A stretch of DNA of 64,000 nucleotides from UBA1858 sp963976865. GTDB taxonomy: Bacteria; Pseudomonadota; Gammaproteobacteria; UBA4575. This document shows positions 32,769 through 42,290 of this stretch, piece after piece (within the stretch, counting starts at the first letter, position 1; each line of letters opens with the position of its first letter). Below the pieces are notes generated by a model. That model worked only from the letters and a program-made list of their open reading frames with translations. It had not been told where the DNA came from and ran no database searches. The position numbers were made by a program, and so were the translations under genes. Location of the stretch: NCBI GenBank assembly GCA_963976865.1, contig CAXBLY010000003.1, forward strand, positions 124,001 to 188,000, in the 5' to 3' direction.

Positions 32769-35684
32769 ATGTTTCGTAATCTTTCCTCAAATACGTATGT
32801 GTCGCTGGGACTAAGCTTTATCGTGGTAACGATAATGCTTGTTGCGCTTTCATTTGGTTTGGTCCCTGATAAAACGGGTGCAATTCGTGATAGCAGAGCG
32901 GCAATTGCAGAAGCTATTGCTGTGAATAGTGCAGGATATATACATAAGAATGATATTGAACGTCTACGCACAACTTTACGACTGGTGATAGATCGTAATG
33001 AAGAATTATTATCTGCAGCAGCAAGAGATGTGAATAAGGAAATTGTCGTTGCAGTAGGTGACCATGAGCGACATTGGCAAGATAAATCAGACAAAGCTTC
33101 TACCAGTTCTTTTGTTAAAGTTCCTGTACATGCAGATGATAAACACTGGGGTCAAATAGAGCTTCGCTTCACTCCACTGTCTGGATCAGGTGTATATGCA
33201 CTTTTATACGATGAGCGATTCCATTTGCTGTTATTTGTGGCGTTAGCAGGTTTTATTGCATTCCGAATTTTTCTTGGCCAGGTATTACGCCATCTGGATC
33301 CCGCTCAGGCAGTACCACCTCATGTACGATCGGCATTGGATACATTGGCAGAAGGACTGATTGTCATAGATAAAAATGAAAATGTCGTTCTTGCCAATGA
33401 ATCATTTTCTTCTATTGTAGGAAAATCTGCTGATGAGCTGCTAGGCGTGCGTGCATCAGAATTAGGATTTTTTACTGTAGGTGGAGAATCAGTAACCTCT
33501 AAAATGCCGTGGACAACAACACTTTCTCATGGTCAGTTACTGCGAAATGAAATCCTGCTTCTTAAAGATGTAGAAAATAACACAAGAAGTTTTATCGTCA
33601 ACTGCTCTCCGGTCCTGGGTGCCGGCAATGACCATGCTGGTGTATTAATAAGTCTTGATGATGTCACTGAGCTAGAAGAAAATAAAACAGAATTGCGCAA
33701 ATCCAAAGACGCCGCTGAAGAAGCAAACAAGGCCAAGAGTGACTTCTTGGCGAATATGAGTCATGAAATACGTACACCTATGAACGCAATACTTGGCTTT
33801 ACTGATGTATTGCGTCGTGGCTATATGAGTTCTCAGACTGATCGACGTAAATATCTGGATACAATTCATTCAAGTGGTGAGCATTTGCTACACCTGATTA
33901 ATGACCTGCTTGATTTATCAAAAGTGGAAGCTGGGCACATGGAAACGGAGTTGTTGCCTGTGCCAGTCCATGAGCTTGCACGCGAAGTAATATCAGTGCT
34001 GATGGTGCGAGCACAGGAAAAGGGAATCAATCTTGAATTTGATATCACAGATGATATTCCTGAAACTATTCATACAGACCCTACTCGTGTAAGACAGATA
34101 ATTACCAACCTGATTGGTAATGCAATCAAGTTTACTGAATCTGGTGGAGTGCAGGTTTATCTGGGTTATGAAAATAACAACAATACACCTGAATATATTA
34201 TTCGCGTTAAAGACAGTGGAATAGGTATTAAAGACGAATACCTGGAATCTATTTTTGATCCATTCGTTCAGGCGGATACTTCAGTGACCAGGCGCTTCGG
34301 TGGAACCGGACTGGGTCTTGCGATCAGTCGGCGTTTTGCACGATTGATGGGTGGAGACATTATTGCTAACAGTGTGGAGGGTGAAGGGACAGAATTCATC
34401 GTCACTTTGAACACAGGTCCACTTGATGATATTCGTATGCTGACACCAGAGGAAGCTTTGATGTCGAATACGCAAAATGAAAATATACAGGACGCCAACT
34501 GGCATTTCCCTGCTGGTACGAGAGTGCTGGTTGTTGATGATGGTGCAGAAAATCGTGAGCTGGTAAAAATCGTACTGGAAAATGTTGGACTCGAAATATC
34601 ATGTGCCGAAAATGGACAGGAAGCTGTACAGCAGGCACTTGTGCATCGCTTTGATGCAATATTAATGGATGTTCAAATGCCGGTTATGGATGGTTATCAG
34701 GCAACGATTAATCTCAGGAACGAAGGGCTGGATGTTCCTATTATCGCTTTAACCGCAGATATAATGAAAGGCTTTGAACAGAAATGTCTTGCAGCAGGAT
34801 TTACCAGTTTTCTAAGTAAACCTGTAGATATAGACAAGCTGATAGAAGTGCTGGCAGAAAAATTAAATGGTTCGAAAATTGACAATGTAGAGCATGCCCC
34901 GATTCCTGATGAACAGGTAATTGATCCACTTGAAAATAATGAACCGATTGAATGCACACTTCCTACTGCTAACCCGGCAATCATTGCTACCGTGTCAAAA
35001 TTTATTGATGGGCTTGCAGTGCGATTTGAAGATGCCAGGCAGTCACTGGAATTTGGTGATCTGGAAGAAGTTGCACGTTTTGCGCACTGGCTGAAAGGTT
35101 CAGGAGGAACTGTAGGTTTTCACGCCTTTACCCAGCCGGCAGAAATGCTTGAGATGCATATAAAAAATGGTCAGATCAAACAGATAGAGTCATCACTGAA
35201 TGCTCTTGAATCGATAAGCCATCGCCTGGTGCGACCGGGTGAAGCGAAAAACACTTCTGCTAACGCAGAAACCGAGTCACTGCCAACTTATACAGAAGCA
35301 GAATTAAACGAAGTCATAGAGGATAATTCACCTGTGGTGTGTCAACTTCCTTTAAACAATCCTCGTATGCGCCAGACTGTTGAAAAATTCCTGTTACGTT
35401 TAAATGAACGCTTGCCAGTACTCGACGAATTAATTAACAGCCATCAATATGAACAGATACAGGAAATTGCCAGTTGGTTAAAAGGAGCTGCAGGTACTGT
35501 TGGTTTTCATGATTTTACCGAGCCTGCGACAGCGCTGGAAACTGCGGCCACTCAACAGGCTGATGCAGATATTCAGGCAAGTTTTTCAATCATACTGGAT
35601 CTGGTGCGACGTATTGAGTTGCCAATAGAAAAGACTGTACATGAAAATGATAATCTGAATAAAGAGATGGGTGTTGGTTCATGA
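32769..35684 (+). CDS. Hybrid histidine kinase with PAS, receiver and two HPt domains
   Basis: This 971-residue membrane sensor has helices near residues 14-34 and 155-172 flanking a periplasmic domain. A PAS domain spans about 190-300 and HisKA has the phospho-histidine in FLANMSHEIRTPMN near 331. The HATPase has DSGIGI and FGGTGLGLAI near 480-520, and the receiver has the aspartate in ILMDVQMP near 632. Two HPt-like domains follow. The first has the phospho-accepting histidine in FAHWLKGSGG near 772. In the second the equivalent stretch is IASWLKGAAG near 902, with serine in place of histidine, so it is probably inactive for phosphotransfer. The gene lies 75 bases after the LEPR-XLL gene and 46 before the REC-GGDEF-EAL gene, which suggests a phosphorelay ending in that protein. 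Confidence 0.88.
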   Translation: MFRNLSSNTYVSLGLSFIVVTIMLVALSFGLVPDKTGAIRDSRAAIAEAIAVNSAGYIHKNDIERLRTTLRLVIDRNEELLSAAARDVNKEIVVAVGDHERHWQDKSDKASTSSFVKVPVHADDKHWGQIELRFTPLSGSGVYALLYDERFHLLLFVALAGFIAFRIFLGQVLRHLDPAQAVPPHVRSALDTLAEGLIVIDKNENVVLANESFSSIVGKSADELLGVRASELGFFTVGGESVTSKMPWTTTLSHGQLLRNEILLLKDVENNTRSFIVNCSPVLGAGNDHAGVLISLDDVTELEENKTELRKSKDAAEEANKAKSDFLANMSHEIRTPMNAILGFTDVLRRGYMSSQTDRRKYLDTIHSSGEHLLHLINDLLDLSKVEAGHMETELLPVPVHELAREVISVLMVRAQEKGINLEFDITDDIPETIHTDPTRVRQIITNLIGNAIKFTESGGVQVYLGYENNNNTPEYIIRVKDSGIGIKDEYLESIFDPFVQADTSVTRRFGGTGLGLAISRRFARLMGGDIIANSVEGEGTEFIVTLNTGPLDDIRMLTPEEALMSNTQNENIQDANWHFPAGTRVLVVDDGAENRELVKIVLENVGLEISCAENGQEAVQQALVHRFDAILMDVQMPVMDGYQATINLRNEGLDVPIIALTADIMKGFEQKCLAAGFTSFLSKPVDIDKLIEVLAEKLNGSKIDNVEHAPIPDEQVIDPLENNEPIECTLPTANPAIIATVSKFIDGLAVRFEDARQSLEFGDLEEVARFAHWLKGSGGTVGFHAFTQPAEMLEMHIKNGQIKQIESSLNALESISHRLVRPGEAKNTSANAETESLPTYTEAELNEVIEDNSPVVCQLPLNNPRMRQTVEKFLLRLNERLPVLDELINSHQYEQIQEIASWLKGAAGTVGFHDFTEPATALETAATQQADADIQASFSIILDLVRRIELPIEKTVHENDNLNKEMGVGS

Positions 35685-35730
35685 GACATACATACATTCA
35701 ACTGAAATATTTCCAGGAATATTCTGAATA

Positions 35731-37599
35731 ATGAAAAAAATTAGTCAAAATAACGCTGAGCACGTTACATCTGAGAGTCTTGATATTCCTAATCCGCCTT
35801 TACAGGATATGTCTGCAATCAGACAGCGCAGAGAAAATAAGGTGATCGGGTTTTTTGAAGAATCACATCGTGAAGCATTAATTATGATGGTTGATGATGA
35901 AGAAACAACGATAGATGTGTTGCGTATGTTCCTTGAGGATGCGGGTTATAACAATTTCACTACGACAACAGATTCTCGTAAAGCCTTGGCAATGGCTAAA
36001 ATGCGGCGGCCAGATGTATTATTGCTGGATTTGAAAATGCCCCATATTGGTGGATTCGAAATTCTGGATGCGATGCATAATGACGAAAGTCTAAAATATA
36101 TACCAGTGATTATTTTGACATCTGCAGTTGATGCCGGCACTAAACTAACAGCTCTGGAGCGAGGTGCAACAGACTTTCTGGGTAAGCCGGTGGATCCCAG
36201 TGAACTGGCATTGCGTATACGAAATATACTGACTGCCAAGGCATATCAGGACAGCCTTATTTTTCACGATAGTCTAACCGGGCTGCCGAATCGACAAATG
36301 TTCGGCAACAACCTGACAAAGTCTATATATCAGTCCATGCAAACTTCTCATAGTTGTGCAGTCATACATTTGGATTTATATAAATTTCATCAGCTTAATG
36401 ACTCCCTGGGGCATCAGGCGGGAGATGTGCTGTTAAAATCAATTGCACAACGTCTTGAGTCATCTATTGACTGGGCGAACGGGACTGAAACTGATCAGGA
36501 GCAATCCAAGCCGTTTCTTGCAAGAATTGGCGGTGATGAATTTGCGGTGATTGTGCCAGATCTTTCAGAAGCCAGCGAAGCTGTCGAAGTTGCCAACCAT
36601 ATACATGGGTGTTTTGTTCGACCTTTTGTTTTTGGAAGTCGCGAGTTTTATGTGACTGCAAGCATGGGAGTATCAATCTGTCCCCAGGATGGTGACAGCA
36701 ACGACACTTTATTGCGTAAAGCGTGTGCGGCAACTGCCTATGCCAAAGAGCATGGTCTGAAAACACCGTATATCTATAGCAGTGAAATCAATGCGCAGAT
36801 GAATGAACGATTCCACTTGGAGCACATGATGCATCGTGCGTTGGAAAAGGACCAGCTCAAACTTGTTTACCAGCCTAAAATTTGTGTCAACACCGGCCAT
36901 GTGATTGGTGCTGAAACATTAATGCGCTGGGAACTCCCGGGAGGTGAATCAGTTTCACCTGAAAAATTCATCCCTATCGCAGAAGAAACAGGCTTGATTT
37001 TACCATTTGGTGAATGGGCGTTCAAAAGTTCATGTCAACAATTACACGAATGGCAAATGAAAGGATATGAAAATCTGCATTTGGCAGTAAATGTATCACC
37101 TATACAATTCCAGGATGAAAATTTTCTGGAATATATAGCGACTACATTACAAGCGACAGATGTAGAAGCTCATCAGTTGACAATTGAGGTGACTGAAACG
37201 TTACTGATGCAGAATGTACAGGCGTCTTCGAAAATTCTCAGCCGAATGCGTGAACTGGGTTTGAGAGTTTCAATCGATGATTTTGGAACGGGTTATTCAT
37301 CTCTTAATTATTTGAAAAACTTTTCTGCTGATGAGCTGAAGATTGACAGGTCTTTCCTGAGTCATGTTCCTGAAGATCGTGATAACTGTGCCATTATCAA
37401 AGCGATTGTTGGTATGGCGCGTGGCCTGGGTTTATCTGTTGTGGCCGAGGGTATTGAAAATACTGAGCAACTGGATTTCATCAGGCAAGAAGAATGTGAT
37501 GAGTTCCAGGGCTTTCTTGTAGGTAAACCTATGCCTGCTGATGAATTTGAAAATTTTCTGAAAGCATCAAGAAAAGGTAACTGGCAGTTGGCCATGTAA
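35731..37599 (+). CDS. Response regulator with GGDEF and EAL domains (cyclic-di-GMP turnover)
   Basis: This 622-residue protein has an N-terminal receiver domain (residues 48-170, acceptor aspartate in LLLDLKMP near 100). A GGDEF domain has intact RIGGDEF near 267, and an EAL domain carries signature ETLMRW (near 393) and DDFGTGYSSL (near 515). The signature alanine is threonine, a tolerated change in some active enzymes. No RxxD inhibitory site is seen before GGDEF. It could make or degrade cyclic-di-GMP depending on phosphorylation. It is the likely output of the adjacent hybrid kinase. Cyclic-di-GMP commonly controls surface adhesins, which fits the neighbouring giant surface protein. Confidence 0.88.
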   Translation: MKKISQNNAEHVTSESLDIPNPPLQDMSAIRQRRENKVIGFFEESHREALIMMVDDEETTIDVLRMFLEDAGYNNFTTTTDSRKALAMAKMRRPDVLLLDLKMPHIGGFEILDAMHNDESLKYIPVIILTSAVDAGTKLTALERGATDFLGKPVDPSELALRIRNILTAKAYQDSLIFHDSLTGLPNRQMFGNNLTKSIYQSMQTSHSCAVIHLDLYKFHQLNDSLGHQAGDVLLKSIAQRLESSIDWANGTETDQEQSKPFLARIGGDEFAVIVPDLSEASEAVEVANHIHGCFVRPFVFGSREFYVTASMGVSICPQDGDSNDTLLRKACAATAYAKEHGLKTPYIYSSEINAQMNERFHLEHMMHRALEKDQLKLVYQPKICVNTGHVIGAETLMRWELPGGESVSPEKFIPIAEETGLILPFGEWAFKSSCQQLHEWQMKGYENLHLAVNVSPIQFQDENFLEYIATTLQATDVEAHQLTIEVTETLLMQNVQASSKILSRMRELGLRVSIDDFGTGYSSLNYLKNFSADELKIDRSFLSHVPEDRDNCAIIKAIVGMARGLGLSVVAEGIENTEQLDFIRQEECDEFQGFLVGKPMPADEFENFLKASRKGNWQLAM

Positions 37600-37916
37600 T
37601 TCAAATTACTGGTAATGCTGCTATAAATTTTTATTCAACACTTCCATAATCAGGTTAATCTAATCTGACACAATTTTTTAGACTCTGGTCGCATGCATTT
37701 TGTGCAATGCAAGAGTTGCTCCGACAAGGCTAATAGTACTACATAAATTTGTAGTCAATTATATCATTCCAGAATTCTGTTCAATTGAACGTCATGTGAC
37801 AATTTGTCACATCGTTAATCTCTATTGTCAATGTTATCTTCGTATAAATGATATGAATTTATAGCGAGCAAAAATAAATTCATCTGTATACAAAATATTT
37901 AAGCAAAGGGATTAGC
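37600..37916. other. Intergenic region upstream of the TonB receptor gene
   Basis: There are 317 bases with no coding frame. The notable element is a 19-base palindrome at 37794-37812 (listed separately). No clear terminator follows the REC-GGDEF-EAL stop. Confidence 0.5.
37794..37812. promoter_or_regulatory. 19-base palindrome upstream of the TonB receptor gene
   Basis: The arms ATGTGACAA and TTGTCACAT are perfectly complementary around a single T. It resembles a CRP site but has 7 rather than 6 bases between TGTGA and TCACA. It lies 105 bases upstream of the receptor start. The binding protein is unknown; no regulator gene is adjacent. Confidence 0.55.
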
Positions 37917-40046
37917 ATGATGATCAGACTGGGTATTATTATTTACTTATCCATTATAATAATAACGACAGCAACGGCAGATGATGAAGTCATTGAGCTT
38001 CAGAGTATTGAAGTTCAGGGAAATGTGCAAACTGGAAACAAAGTAGAAGTAACAGCTTCTGAATTAAGAAAAGAAGTTGAAAATACTCCAGGTGGAGTAA
38101 CGCTGGTTAACATGGACGACGTTAGTGAAGGTGAGGTTTCTAGTCTGGCAGATATGTTGCGCTATGTTCCTGGGGTATGGTCAGTGAGTCGAACCGGTAA
38201 TGATGAAATCTTTTTTTCAAGTCGCGGCTCCAATCTGGATGCTACAGACTTCGATATGAATGGAATTAAATTACTTCAGGATGGGCTTCCTGTGACAAGT
38301 GCGGCAGGAGACAATCATAATCGAATTATCGATCCGCTAAGCGCTAACTATGCCATTGTTGCACGTGGAGCTAATGCATTTAAATATGGTGCCAGCACAC
38401 TGGGTGGTGCGATAAATTTCATTTCTCCAACTGCTTATGACAGTGCGCCGCTAGAACTATCGCTTAATGCAGGTAGCTATGGACAACTGGCAGCTCGTGC
38501 GACGTTAAGTAAAGTGCTGGATAACGGATTTGATGGGCTGCTGACCATTGAAGGTAAACAGTGGGATGGTTATCGCGACCATAATGAGCAGGAGCGCACC
38601 GGCGTGTATTCCAACTTTGGCTGGAAACTCAATGATTCAGTGGTAACACGATTTTATGCAACCTATCTGGATAACGACCAGGAACTACCGACAGGATTAA
38701 GTCAGGCACAGGTGGATGACGATCGTGACCAGGCGGGACCTCGTGCCGAGAATGGAGACTTTCAGCTGGACGTGGAAACCTGGCGTATAGCCAATAAAAC
38801 CACGTGGCGAATTGATAATAACCGAATGTTTGAATTTGGGCTCTCATATGAGGATCAGCGTCTTTTTCATCCCATTGTCGATAAAGTGTTTGTCGATTTT
38901 GATGGACCCGGCCCGATGTTACCCACAGAGGTATTTGGTGGATTACTCATAGACACTGATCACAAGGATATTGGTGCTTCGATGCGTTACAACCAGCGAA
39001 CAGGTGCACATGATGTACTGATTGGTCTGAATGCAGGTATAAACACTCAAAAAGGCGATCAGTTTGGTAATGATGGCGGAGAGAGGGACGGGCTCATGAC
39101 AGAAGTGGATAATGACGCATCTACCATTGAAGCATTTATTGTGGATCGCTGGGATTTTAATAATAACTGGACACTTGTCGGTGGTGTGCAGGGTGTACTT
39201 GCTCATCGTGAAGTAGAGCTTACTGACGCTGCAACAGGTATTGTCACAAATAATCCGGATGATAATTATTCGCGCTTAAATCCCACTGTCGGTTTGATTT
39301 ATGAACCTGTGCAGAATGCCAGCGTCTATGCCAACATCAGTCAATTGTTTGAGCCTCCCACCAATTTCGAGCTGGAAGATAACGTTGCGGGTGGTGAAGA
39401 GACGCTGGATGCAATGCATGGTACGGTAATTGAAGTAGGGACACGTGGAGAACAAGACTTTGGGCACTCAAACTGGTGGCAATGGGAATTATCACTATAT
39501 TATGCATGGATTCAGGATGAAATTTTATCAGTAGAAGACCCTTTAATGCCGGGTGATAGTCTGAGTACTAACGTTGATGATACAACGCATTCAGGCATTG
39601 AAGCCTTGATTCGTGCCGAATGGGCGATTGATCAGGCAGGTAAACATATGATTGCTCCAGAAGCTGCACTAACGATTAATCATTTTGAATTCGATGACGA
39701 TCCTGTCTATGGAAATAACGATCTTCCCGCCGCACCTGATTATATCGTGCGAGGTGAAGTGTTATATCGAAATGCAAATGGGTTTTATGCGGGACCTACG
39801 TTTGATTTTGTTGGGGAACGTTATGCAGATTTTGCAAATAGTTACAAAATAGATGCTTATGAAATTTTTGGACTAAAAGCAGGGTGGTCAAATTCAAGGG
39901 TAAGCATGTTTGCAGAAATCAGAAACCTGTTTGATAAAGAATATATCGCGAGTCATAGCGTTCGAGATAATGCAGGTATAGATGATGAAATTCTCCATCC
40001 GGGAGAACCGATATCCGCATACCTTGGTTTGAAAGTCAGCCTTTAG
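37917..40046 (+). CDS. TonB-dependent outer-membrane receptor
   Basis: This 709-residue protein has a signal peptide (residues 1-21), a TonB-box-like EVIELQSIEVQG segment, and a plug domain (LADMLRYVPGVWSV, FFSSRGSNLD, ANAFKYGASTLGGAINFISP). The beta-barrel ends in a strand with AYLGLKVSL, whose terminal Leu residue replaces the more usual aromatic residue. Overall it is closest in style to FecA-like siderophore or iron-chelate receptors. The PepSY membrane protein gene follows 18 bases later, an arrangement common for iron uptake where the PepSY protein acts as a reductase. No clear Fur box is seen upstream, so the substrate is not certain to be iron. Confidence 0.87.
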   Translation: MMIRLGIIIYLSIIIITTATADDEVIELQSIEVQGNVQTGNKVEVTASELRKEVENTPGGVTLVNMDDVSEGEVSSLADMLRYVPGVWSVSRTGNDEIFFSSRGSNLDATDFDMNGIKLLQDGLPVTSAAGDNHNRIIDPLSANYAIVARGANAFKYGASTLGGAINFISPTAYDSAPLELSLNAGSYGQLAARATLSKVLDNGFDGLLTIEGKQWDGYRDHNEQERTGVYSNFGWKLNDSVVTRFYATYLDNDQELPTGLSQAQVDDDRDQAGPRAENGDFQLDVETWRIANKTTWRIDNNRMFEFGLSYEDQRLFHPIVDKVFVDFDGPGPMLPTEVFGGLLIDTDHKDIGASMRYNQRTGAHDVLIGLNAGINTQKGDQFGNDGGERDGLMTEVDNDASTIEAFIVDRWDFNNNWTLVGGVQGVLAHREVELTDAATGIVTNNPDDNYSRLNPTVGLIYEPVQNASVYANISQLFEPPTNFELEDNVAGGEETLDAMHGTVIEVGTRGEQDFGHSNWWQWELSLYYAWIQDEILSVEDPLMPGDSLSTNVDDTTHSGIEALIRAEWAIDQAGKHMIAPEAALTINHFEFDDDPVYGNNDLPAAPDYIVRGEVLYRNANGFYAGPTFDFVGERYADFANSYKIDAYEIFGLKAGWSNSRVSMFAEIRNLFDKEYIASHSVRDNAGIDDEILHPGEPISAYLGLKVSL

Positions 40047-40064
40047 CTAAAAGATAGATAAGCC

Positions 40065-41528
40065 ATGTTACGACGTAGTTTAATCCTGCACAGGTGGTTG
40101 CGTAATATTGCGCTTATCAGTCTGGGGCTTTTTGTATTTTCAGCGTTGACGCACCCAGTCATGATTTGGACTGGGCCTCAACCTGCGGTCATGCATCCAC
40201 CTTCAATGCTGATTCAGGATCTATCTCTTGACAGGATGCAGAACATCATTGCAAAGCAGCAGTTAACAGGCGCACAACTCGTTAAAGTTGTGCCAACACA
40301 GTCAGGTGCAGCGGTTCAGGTGACTGATCAGGAGCTTCAGCCACGCCGGTATTTTAATTTGGAAACTGGTAGTGAAATGATTGATCACGATAAGCAACAC
40401 GCTATATGGCTTGCGCGTCACTATACGCAGCGTAATGATAATATTAGCAATGTAGAGTTCATTACTGATTTTAGTGACGAATATCCCTGGGTTAATAGAC
40501 TGCTTCCAGTATACAAGATCAGCTTTGACTCCAGTGATGGGTCAACTGTATTTATACATACTGAGACAAACGCGCTGTCAAGTCTTGGTAATCACTGGAA
40601 AAACACATTACAGTTTATCTTCAGAAATTTACATACGTGGTCATGGCTGGACTCACAATCCATTGTACGAATAGTATTGTTAACTGTAATGCTGGTAATA
40701 CTGGTGACTGTATTAATTACCGGTGTGCTCCAGCTCCTTTTTTTACGTTCTTCTGGCCATACGCCTGCACCCCGTCGTATTCATCGGGTTGTAGGCTGGA
40801 TAATGTGGCTTCCATTAAGTGCTCTTGTTCTGAGTGGATTATTTCACTTGCAGTTCCAGCAATTCGCAAAGAATGAACGTGGCATGAGAGTGTCAGCTCC
40901 GATGCAATTGACTGAGATTCAGTTATCGACGGTGTTTGATATTGAGAAAAAATTACCACCCGTAAATAACATGTCGCTGGTTGAATATGAAGATACATTA
41001 CTGTATCGCATTGGCTTCTCTATGAAAAAAGACAATCAGCATTTACCCGAAAGTGATGAACAAAAAAGAATAAAACGGTTTAATGGAATACCTTCTGAGC
41101 TGGCATCTATGTATATCGATGCGCGTACAGGTATGGTTGCGCGTCTTCAGGACAAGGACATGTCTATTCACCTGGCAAAAAAGTTTTTAGGCAATGACTC
41201 GGTTGCAGTAAAGAGTGCAGAGTTAATCAATAACTTCAGCCCGGAATATGATTTCAGGAATAAACGTCTTCCTGTATGGAAAATTACCACTGGCGACCCT
41301 GAGGGGCATAGGGTATTTGTCGATCCTGCGACTGCTATTATCGTAGATTATCTTGTGCCGTTAGCGAGAATTGAAAGTTTTTCATTTTCTTTACTGCATA
41401 AATGGGATTTCCTTGTGCCGCTGATGGGAAGAAAAATGAGAGATACACTCGTGGTATCTTTGCTATTGGGATTTTTGATGGTGGCTTTACTTGGTGTAGC
41501 CATTGCACGCTCCAAACGAGGAACCTGA
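40065..41528 (+). CDS. PepSY-domain inner-membrane protein (putative ferric-siderophore reductase type)
   Basis: This 487-residue protein has four membrane helices: residues 12-32, 205-230, 240-262 and 461-483. Two PepSY-type periplasmic regions lie between them, each with a repeat containing FSDEYPWVNRLLPVYKISF or FSPEYDFRNKRLPVWKITT and a following VFVDPAT-type strand. Histidines in the helices (LHRWLRN at the start, RRIHRVVGW) could bind haem as in related PepSY reductases. It is co-transcribed with the TonB receptor gene, which supports a role in handling the imported metal complex at the inner membrane. Confidence 0.82.
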   Translation: MLRRSLILHRWLRNIALISLGLFVFSALTHPVMIWTGPQPAVMHPPSMLIQDLSLDRMQNIIAKQQLTGAQLVKVVPTQSGAAVQVTDQELQPRRYFNLETGSEMIDHDKQHAIWLARHYTQRNDNISNVEFITDFSDEYPWVNRLLPVYKISFDSSDGSTVFIHTETNALSSLGNHWKNTLQFIFRNLHTWSWLDSQSIVRIVLLTVMLVILVTVLITGVLQLLFLRSSGHTPAPRRIHRVVGWIMWLPLSALVLSGLFHLQFQQFAKNERGMRVSAPMQLTEIQLSTVFDIEKKLPPVNNMSLVEYEDTLLYRIGFSMKKDNQHLPESDEQKRIKRFNGIPSELASMYIDARTGMVARLQDKDMSIHLAKKFLGNDSVAVKSAELINNFSPEYDFRNKRLPVWKITTGDPEGHRVFVDPATAIIVDYLVPLARIESFSFSLLHKWDFLVPLMGRKMRDTLVVSLLLGFLMVALLGVAIARSKRGT

Positions 41529-41854
41529 ATCAGGAGCCAGTAATAGAACAGCTTACTGTGTGTTTCGCATTTGGTTAGTGTTTATGCAGGTGGAAGTATA
41601 TACAGCGCAATTATGTCAAATGGATGAATCAGCAACAAATTAAAGAACAGGGAATAAATTTTTATTAATACAACGCTATCAGGTTATTTGTAGCTATATT
41701 AATGAATATACGGCTCTAATTTAGTGCATTAGTTTATCTGATATACACCATAAAACCAGCAGGTGATTATAGTGTGAAATTTGTATAAACGGACCTAAAT
41801 TGTTATGGTTGTCGTGCTATTTGGGATTTTTGTGGCACACGAAAATCATTTAGT
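41529..41854. other. Intergenic region upstream of the solute locus
   Basis: There are about 325 AT-rich bases without a supportable gene or hairpin terminator. They probably contain the promoter of the genes from 41855 onward. No recognisable operator was found. Confidence 0.45.
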
Positions 41855-42283
41855 ATGATTATGAGGCTAACATTAACCATATCTGTATTAATTGTATTAC
41901 TTATAAGCAGTGTATTAAACGCTGAGAACCAGCAGAGCCCTAAATTAGACCGCCAACTATCAACTGAAGGCTTTATTACTATTTCCTGGGACGATCTGGA
42001 CTACTCATCACCACTTGAAATCCAGCTGGCAATGGACCCGTCTTTTAACCAGCTTGTTCGCAGAATCAAGTTGCTTAATCAAAATTCCGTACATTTAAGT
42101 GGATTTAGCGACGGCTTGTATTATGTCCGTTTAATCGAAGACAATGCCAGAATAATTGGTGAAGTAAGCACATTTACCGTAAAACATCGACAATTTACTG
42201 ATGCGATTAAATTATTCGTACTAGGTGCCTTATTGTTTGTGTTTTTGCTGGCAACACTGTATCGATATTCTGCTAAAGCGTGA
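41855..42283 (+). CDS. Small exported protein with C-terminal membrane anchor, first gene of the solute locus
   Basis: This 142-residue protein has a signal sequence (residues 1-23), a single beta-rich domain (residues 35-110) resembling a fibronectin-III-like fold (FITISWDDLDYSSPLEIQLAMD, GLYYVRLIEDN), and a C-terminal membrane helix (residues 119-137). No catalytic motif is visible. It begins the transcription unit and ends 7 bases before the symporter start, so it is probably an accessory subunit of the symporter on the periplasmic side. The family is not recognised. Confidence 0.6.
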   Translation: MIMRLTLTISVLIVLLISSVLNAENQQSPKLDRQLSTEGFITISWDDLDYSSPLEIQLAMDPSFNQLVRRIKLLNQNSVHLSGFSDGLYYVRLIEDNARIIGEVSTFTVKHRQFTDAIKLFVLGALLFVFLLATLYRYSAKA

Positions 42284-42290
42284 ATATATT

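Noticed and set aside
42225..42290. N-terminal extension of the symporter
   Set aside because: It overlaps the preceding gene. The ATG at 42291 starts the first helix right after that gene's stop.
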